DNA of 64,000 bases. It comes from Inia geoffrensis. Lineage: Eukaryota; Chordata; Mammalia; Artiodactyla; Iniidae. Location of the stretch: contig CM070899.1 in assembly GCA_036417435.1 (NCBI GenBank), positions 70,686,501 through 70,750,500 on the forward strand, given 5' to 3'. Shown here piece after piece: positions 57,801 through 64,000 of this stretch. Below the pieces are notes generated by a model. That model worked only from the letters and a program-made list of their open reading frames with translations, did not search any database and was not told the DNA's origin. The position numbers and the translations under genes are program-made. Each line of letters begins with the position of its first letter. The first letter of the stretch is position 1.

Positions 57801-58777
57801 GGTTTCTTGACTCAAAATTCATCCAATTGTTTGTAAAGGCAGTGGTTGGATGAGGTCATCTCTATTGGGTTTATCTAGATGGTGTATGTCATCCTGGATT
57901 AATGATGTGAAATTCAGCAGAGAATGTTTCTGTAGTCCTTGTTTTTACATTTGTATATTCAGTACATCTGGTGTATTTTAAGTAATATAGAAATAGAATC
58001 GTCAGAATTGGTTGGGCATTCTTCCTTTAACACAATCAGAATTTCATAGATGATTGCTAGCAGAGCATTTCCCCATTTTTTAATTACCTAAAGCAGAGGA
58101 ATACGAATTTTAGGGAGGAAGACTGTATGTTTTCTTGATCCGGACAGTGTTTCTATTTCCTGAGGGAAGAGAACAAGTATTTTTCAAAAATAAATGAATT
58201 CCTTCTTTCTTCAAGAAAGTTTAGGTAGGGTGTCTCCTGCAACAATGGATAGCCAAATACTAGGGAAGCTCTTCCTTTTTGAGATGAAGTTTTTCACTAA
58301 TGGGTTTGCAAACTGATGATCTGATAGGCAAATTCAACCTACAAACATAATTTGTGTAGCCAAATCCCATTGCCTTTTGGCAGAGACATCCTCTTCATTA
58401 GGTCACAGACTTCGCTCTTCCCTATTCGTTGCATTCCTGTTCCTTCATGTATATAAGTATCTGGCCTGTAAAGACATTTGAGTTTATAAAATATGCCTGA
58501 AAGAATTAGAGTTTTTGCCCAGAAAGTGTGAAGTGTGAAGAGATTATAAATTTAGATTCTACCTTTTAAAACTTGATCCATCTTATTACATAGGACTTAT
58601 GGTGGCACTTAAAGTATAATTGACATTGTTTTTCATAGAATTAGATCCTGAGGGTGATTTTCCTTAAGCATAATGTATGCACAAGTAGAAAATTCTCTGG
58701 TTATTTGGTTATTAGAATGAATGGGGAATTTATTTGCTAGCTAAATGTTATTTGTGAAATTGTTTTTTATAATAATA

Positions 58778-59010
58778 GCTGACATTAAATAATTTTATAT
58801 GTCGGCCACTTTTCTAAGAGCTTTACCTAAAATATTGTTTAACCTAGCAATCCTATTAGGTACTACTCCTTATTTTATAGAGGAGGAGAATAAAGTATAA
58901 AGATCTTAATCAACTAGCTGTCAGTTGACACAGCTACATATTAATAGGATTTGAACTCAGATATACTTGATCCAGAATCCATGCTCTTAGCACATCACTA
59001 TGCTACCTCT
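58778..59010 (-). mobile_element. MIR SINE, antisense
   Basis: gccacttttctaagagcttta, cctagcaatcctattaggtactactccttattttatag, gacacagctacatattaataggatttgaactcagat and a closing atgctcttagcacatcactatgctacct give nearly the complete antisense MIR including its tRNA-like end. Confidence 0.88.
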
Positions 59011-59299
59011 TCATTTATTTCACAGTCTCAAGTTGGAATAATTCAAGTCTCAATTCTCCAAACATGCCAGTTTTCTCTCTCTATGGCTCTGTTTGTGAAA
59101 ACATTGCTATAGCAACTGTGAGGTATATGATAAGAGAAACCTCACAGATCTGACCTTGTTAATCCTTTCCTTATGTTCATGGTGTTAACATTTTTTAAAT
59201 ATTTCCATTTATAAAACATAAGTGTTAGCAAGATCAAAGAATGAGAATTAGTTGCCGCACTTTCAGGAATCTGATTATTTTACAAAAGTTTCTTGGAAG

Positions 59300-59760
59300 A
59301 AGCAAATTTTATCATGGCTCTCCTCAGAATGCTCTCTAATGCATGGTACCTACTGTTTTGTTCCACATCAGCCTTCTATCTAGGAAGCCTTCTATCTAGG
59401 AAGGCTCCTGATTTCCCTTTGGACTCATCTTTCTCACCATGTCTCCATGCCATCCACCAGACACTGCCTCAATCTGAAGTGTCCTTTCCCTCATTTATAT
59501 GTTATCAATGTCTAAAACCATTTTTTGAAGTTTAGGAAGAGTCTAAACTTCATTCTTTTCAAGCCTACATTATTTTTCCTCTTCAAAAATTTTAGGATAC
59601 ACATTGTTTTATTGAATTAGTTTGTATCTTACTGATGCATTTCTTGCATTTTTATTTAACTGTTTTATGTATGAATGTCTCATCTCATCAGATAAGATTG
59701 TAGGCATCTTCAGATGATTAGTTAAATTTTATGCTTATCCTTTATCTTCCCCTTACCCCA
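59300..59760 (+). mobile_element. Possible L2 3' end, sense
   Basis: tctttctcaccatgtctccatgccatccacc, a tgtctcatctcatcagataagattgtaggcatcttcag step and a late ttatctt run loosely follow the L2 3' end. The match is weak. An 80-codon frame (59293-59535) lies within it and I do not call it a gene. Confidence 0.35.
59370..59401. repeat. Exact 16-bp tandem duplication
   Basis: AGCCTTCTATCTAGGA occurs twice head to tail (59370-59385 and 59386-59401) without a mismatch, suggesting a recent slippage event. Confidence 0.95.
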
Positions 59761-59960
59761 TGACTAGTGTTGTTACTGTAATGAAGATGCATTCACTAAA
59801 ACATTAATTTTAATTGAAAGGAAGATTGTTTCTCAGTGAGTTGAATTAATTCTATTTTCATGTCATATGTGGGGCAGATATAAAATTATGGCTATAAATA
59901 GATGGAGATTTGCTTTCCTGAAAGTGTATGTGTACATGTAGAATTATTTGGTTATTTTAT

Positions 59961-60046
59961 ACATATATGTGTTTATATATGTATATATATATATATGTAC
60001 ACACACATACATACATACACACAGAGACATATATATGAAACATTAA

Positions 60047-60098
<52 letters not shown>
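59961..60098. repeat. Compound TA/CA microsatellite
   Basis: Alternating TA and TGTA units, (CATA)n near 60005-60018, a 32-base (TA)n run at 60049-60080 and a (CA)n run to about 60098. The 141- and 63-codon frames crossing it are repetitive Ile/Tyr/His/Thr or Tyr/Ile/Cys/Val artefacts. Confidence 0.95.
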
Positions 60099-60099
60099 T

Positions 60100-61845
60100 C
60101 CTTCAGAAAAGATATATATACATATGTCTTCCATACACTGTGTATTTATGTACACACCACACATTCAAACATCAGTAAAGCCGAATAGGGATTATGCCAG
60201 AACAAAGTCCTGGCAACTGAAAAAAAAGAGCTTTTATAACCTCTTGTGTTGGCTATCTGAAAGAACCCATCTCTTTCCACTCACAGCTGCATTGCTAATT
60301 AAATTGAATGGGTTCAATTTTAGCTGAACATTAATGGTATAATTGCATTGCTGTAAGTAATTAAAAGCTTACCCTACTTATCCTGACAGATGGTTTCGTT
60401 GAAAGTTTCAACTACAACGGATAAAATTTATATAAGTAGATTCTAGAGAATAGAATCATTCACTCATATTTTGATTGCCTGGGAAATAATTCCAGACTTT
60501 TATCCCACTAAACTTTGCTGTAGGAGGTAGTTAGTAGATGAAAACTCGTGGACCAGTAAGACTCTATGGATAATCATTTCTTTACATGAATTGATTTTAC
60601 CTCTTTTGATGGTATTACTTATTACATTGGCTCAAAGGTTAATTTACCATAACACTAAACTTGAATCTTAGAACTTAGTCTAAGTAAAATGTTCTTATTT
60701 AAAGAAACAGTCATTTTATTTCACATTACAAACACCCCTTTGACTCAACTGTTCTTCCAAAGTTATTTTAAGCATGCTAAACGCATTGAAGGAAAAGTAG
60801 GCCTGTATTGTATTAATAAAATATTCCAGGCTCTGTGGAATTTTTTCCACAATTGCACATGGTAGCAAATTTGTAACATATTGATTATGATGTTGTTCTA
60901 TCCCATAACACAGTTTCTTTACAAGAGTCCTAGATTATTTTTAGTAGGAGACTTATCTTCAATGAGAATATATAATTATATTAAAGTGTATGAAGCCTCA
61001 GAATTACTTCAGTCAGTGTGTTGTGAGGGACTCCCATGTAACAGAACAAACGGCAACTTCTCTCTCTCACCCACTCTTTCTCCTCCTCTCCTGTCTCTCT
61101 TTCTCCCCTTCCTTCCCTCTTTCCTTCCTTCTTGATTTACCTTAATGTACTGCATCAGAATAAATACTGAAGAAAAAATTTATGCCTTCTCCCAGAGGTT
61201 TCCGGATATGTCATAGAATTTGAAGTGAGTGTGAAAAAGTCTGAAAAGCAGAGACGACCACTGCAGGGATAATGGCCAAGTTGGATAGGCACGAATGCTA
61301 CAGAATTCCTTCCCCGGTCTTTTACATTTTTGTCCAGTGAAATCTCCTTTATACCTGGATCCAGTTTTTGAAAATCTGATAAGATATTCTTCTTTTTCTT
61401 ATTTAGACACCTCTTAAGGATATCTTTTAGAAAAAATATGAATAACATTGCTGAATTTGAGTTATCACCAGGAATATCAAGTTCAAAATGACCTATCAAA
61501 GAATGGGGTGATTTTTTAAAATATATAATGTTTCTATCTTAGTGTCTTAGTATCTTACAGTCTTATTGTAAATGAGTCTTTCATAATTACCTCAATTTCT
61601 GTATAGACAAAAAAAGCAACATTCTGTACTATTTTTCTAGAATTATAGGGATGGATGGAATTTCTGGGGTATATTTTCATGTGATTGTCATCTGAAACAT
61701 TTGTGAAAAAACTGTAGATATAATCAAAAATTTGGGAAAAACTAGTACATTCTTCCCAAAGTATTTCAAAAATCAGCTTTGGAATGCCTTTAGTATTGCT
61801 AAGAATATCTAATTTAATCTACTTCGATTGGGAATAACTGAATTT
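60100..61845. other. Unassigned DNA, pyrimidine tract near 61.1 kb
   Basis: A C/T-rich tract lies at about 61058-61134 (ctctctctc, ccttcc and ctttcc units). The part near 60280-60430 is repeat-free and has several taatta/aattaaa sites. A minus-strand 114-codon frame (61499-61155) has no recognisable motif. No gene called. Confidence 0.4.
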
Positions 61846-61849
61846 AAGC

Positions 61850-62755
61850 TTTTTTGGTTTGTTTTCTGATGTGTTGCTAAACAACCCCATGTAAGCAGAT
61901 GATAACTCTTTCTGCAGGAGAGATTTTAGGAATGGGGAATCATTCACATCTAATAACTGTGGAGGGCAGAAAAATGTGGCAGAAGGGAGCAGTGCTGGGG
62001 CAAGAGGGGCCAGAGCGTGCACCTCGTGTTGGTCGGGCATGTGCTTGGGGCAGTCCTGGCTTCAGTCAGAGTTCCAGACCACTCCCAATCTGCCTCCTCC
62101 AGGAGTGCCAGTGATGGCTGCCCTCACCCTGTTCAGATGTTGTGCTAGGTAGGTCTCAGCCAGCTCCTTCCCCCACAACTGAGCACTCTTCTCAGCAATG
62201 GCATCTTTCTCCCTACCTGGGGAGCTGTGCTGCAGAGCCAGAGGTGCCAGACTGGGCTCTCGACTTGGGCCAGAGTGTATGCTGGGGCAATTGTGGGAAA
62301 CTAGCCAGAGTCCTGAGCAGTCTCAATCTGGTTCCTCTGTTTTGGGAGCAAGCAATAATATGTGCACTCTTCACAAGCAGAGTTCAAGTTTCACACAGCC
62401 CCTCTGCCAGTCCAGCTGGTCTTCAAACCAGCCAAGGGAACTCATCTTTCTCGTGTTGGACCCCGGGACTGGGGTGCCCAATGTGTGGTTTAAACCGTTC
62501 ACTCCCCAAGGAGGATCTCCCAGCCTATGTAATCCTCCCCGCACTCTGTGTCATCTCATAGGGGCACAGGTACTGACCTGATTGCTTCTTTTCCTTTCTA
62601 CCTGAATATGTGTGGATGTTTCTTTACAGGATTGGTTATAGAAAAGTCTTTCTGCCAGTCTCCACTTTGTATTCAGTAAGAATTGCTCCACATGTAGATG
62701 CAGCTTTGGATAGGTGAGCTCAGTGTCCTCCTACTCTGCCGTCTTGATCAAGTGT
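61850..62755 (-). mobile_element. Apparent L1 5' UTR without a body
   Basis: The plus strand ends with cagtaagaattgctccacatgtagatgcagctttgg, then ctcagtgtcctcctactctgccgtcttga, which parallels the antisense 5' end of the full-length L1 (gtaagagttgttccacgtgtagatg, then cttccgccatcttccc at 25527-25620). The rest is the C/T-rich, Cys/Leu/Ser-coding-looking text common to older L1 leaders. Neither ORF1 nor ORF2 follows at lower coordinates. The 139- and 127-codon plus frames (62142-62581) are antisense to this leader and are not genes. Confidence 0.6.
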
Positions 62756-62757
62756 CC

Positions 62758-63238
62758 ATAGTTTTGACCTGTGTCTATGAGCATACGTGCTTTAACTTGA
62801 TTCATTTTGTGCATCCGTTAGCAAGATGTGTCCTAAGGTAATTGTTTCTTCACTTTATGCCATTTCAGCTTATGAAAGATTTCATAGGAACCCTGTACTT
62901 TCAGATAGTGGGGGAAATGTGTATATTGCTTTGCACTCAGTTGGGGTTCTGTAAAATTCCTGAGTAACTGTAGCTTTTATATCCTTTGATTTCCTAGCAA
63001 AAATACATCTATGTGCTTAATAGTTCCTGGGTAATTTCATAGCATTTATGCAGCTTTAAATAGTGAGGAAGAAAATCAAAAGAAATGTTCCAGGATAAGT
63101 TCCTCTAAAGAAAAATATTTTTCTCCTTTCTCTCTTGGACCAGGACTGACTCATGATTTTTTGTAAGGAAAAAAATGAATACTGGGATTAATGATTTTTT
63201 CTTTTCTGCCAGTAAGATGTTGTAAAATACAAGGTATG
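62758..63238. other. Unassigned DNA
   Basis: Short interval without recognised elements between the L1 leader and the SINE. Confidence 0.5.
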
Positions 63239-63247
63239 GCTATCACT

Positions 63248-63395
63248 ATATTTTCCTTTCCTTCTTTTTTTTTTTTTTTTTTTTTGGTCACACCACTGGG
63301 CATGTGAGATCTTAGCTCCCTGACCATGGATAGAATCCCACACCCCCTGCAGTGGAAGCGTGGATTCTTAACCACTGGACTGCCAGGGAAGTCCT
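63248..63395 (-). mobile_element. Older tRNA-derived cetartiodactyl SINE
   Basis: A T21-class run (63266-63286) is followed by ggtcacaccactgggcatgtgagatcttagctccctgac to ccactggactgccagggaagtcc. This is a shorter, tRNA-Glu-like SINE with a different 3' body from the other copies, matching the older CHR/Bov-tA-like group. Direct repeats gctatcact at 63239-63247 and 63396-63404 are exact and mark the target site. Confidence 0.88.
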
Positions 63396-63404
63396 GCTAT
63401 CACT

Positions 63405-64000
63405 TTTTTGACTTCTCTGATTCCTCAATACACAGAGTGCATTTGGTTTGGAAAAAAACAAGTTAATTCCCATTAAGTGCAGGATGTAAACAAGTATAGT
63501 CTTGCAAATATGTCCCAAAGATACAGTGGAAGGTGAACTTAGTTAATATGTAGTTAATAAATAGGCAATCAAGGAAGTAAGTTTATCTTTTTTCATCCAA
63601 CTCAGGAATGGAAAAAATGTTTCAAACATGTCATTTAACTCTGCTGAGGGTCCAGCTATCCAGGTTTGCCTGGGACTGGAGTGATGAAGAGTGAAAACTC
63701 TGGCTGGGTCAATTTCCTATTGTTGCTTAACAAACATCAACAAAACATGAATGGCATTCAACATTACACCCTTATTCTTTAATCACAAGTCTGCAGGTCA
63801 GCTGGGTGAGTTTCTGGGTTTGGCTTTACCTGTTTCAATCCAGAATGTAGGCTGAAGAGGAAACAGCTACCTGGGGCATATTCTTTTCATAACAGAATTT
63901 GAACTCTACCAGCAGATTAAGCAAAAACATACTCAACTTCTTAAGACCTAAGCTTGTCATGGGTACACTGTCACTTGCACATATGTAGAATAGAGCAGAG
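63405..64000. other. Unassigned DNA to window end
   Basis: No element or gene recognised. Confidence 0.5.

Noticed and set aside
59902..60327. 141-codon plus-strand frame
   Set aside because: Mostly translated TA/CA microsatellite.
61155..61499. 114-codon minus-strand frame
   Set aside because: No motif, no splice or promoter context, and composition like the surrounding non-coding DNA.
62142..62581. 139- and 127-codon plus-strand frames
   Set aside because: They overlap in different frames, lie antisense to an L1-leader-like region, and show no domain.

Overview
The window is 64 kb of mammalian nuclear DNA, and the organism is most likely a cetacean (whale, dolphin or porpoise) or a close relative. 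The main evidence is a set of tRNA-derived SINEs of the CHR type, with a conserved head, an RNA polymerase III B box and an A-rich tail. They occur next to young LINE-1 elements and mammal-wide fossils (MIR, L2, MER5A, MER20, MLT1). No database search was possible, so family names are recognition calls.

I found no host protein-coding gene that I can defend. There is no convincing multi-exon gene, structural RNA gene, CRISPR array or operon. The stretch reads as intergenic or deep-intronic DNA whose history is layered retrotransposition. The only long reading frames belong to LINE-1.

Layout: 0.3-1.8 kb, an old L1/HAL1-like remnant. 1.8-6.05 kb, a degenerate endogenous retrovirus with two related LTRs, an MLT1 LTR lodged inside it, and pol traces (reverse transcriptase, RNase H). 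6.1-7.3 kb, an old L1 tail carrying a SINE. 9.34-10.48 kb, a composite insertion (inverted L1 piece, sense L1 piece, antisense SINE) bounded by one 9-bp repeat. 12.5-13.15 kb, a GC/CpG-richer patch with a splice-bounded candidate exon, followed by a SINE and a MIR. 18.0-25.6 kb, a full-length 7.6-kb LINE-1 on the minus strand, inserted into an L2 copy whose two halves still flank it; its ORFs carry only a few one-base frame breaks. 25.6-28.9 kb, L2, MIR, L1M-type and MER5A fossils. 32.4-34.1 kb, an old L1 tail and a clean SINE. 35.2-40.4 kb, old L1 and L1/HAL1-like remnants. 44.9-48.6 kb, a truncated minus-strand LINE-1 with a 17-bp target-site duplication, a folded-back 5' end and a nested SINE. 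48.6-64 kb, mostly unassigned AT-rich DNA with MIRs, a possible solo LTR, a 61-nt nested hairpin, a TA/CA microsatellite, an apparent LINE-1 5' UTR without a body, and an older SINE.

The autonomous elements (L1) supply endonuclease and reverse transcriptase; the SINEs are non-autonomous and were presumably copied by that machinery, which fits their A tails and target-site duplications. Nested order gives relative ages: L2 before MIR and L1; ERV before MLT1; truncated L1 before its nested SINE. I see no evidence for a previously undescribed biological system. The observations most worth checking are the nearly intact LINE-1, the tail-less composite insertion, the orphan L1 5' UTR and the candidate exon.
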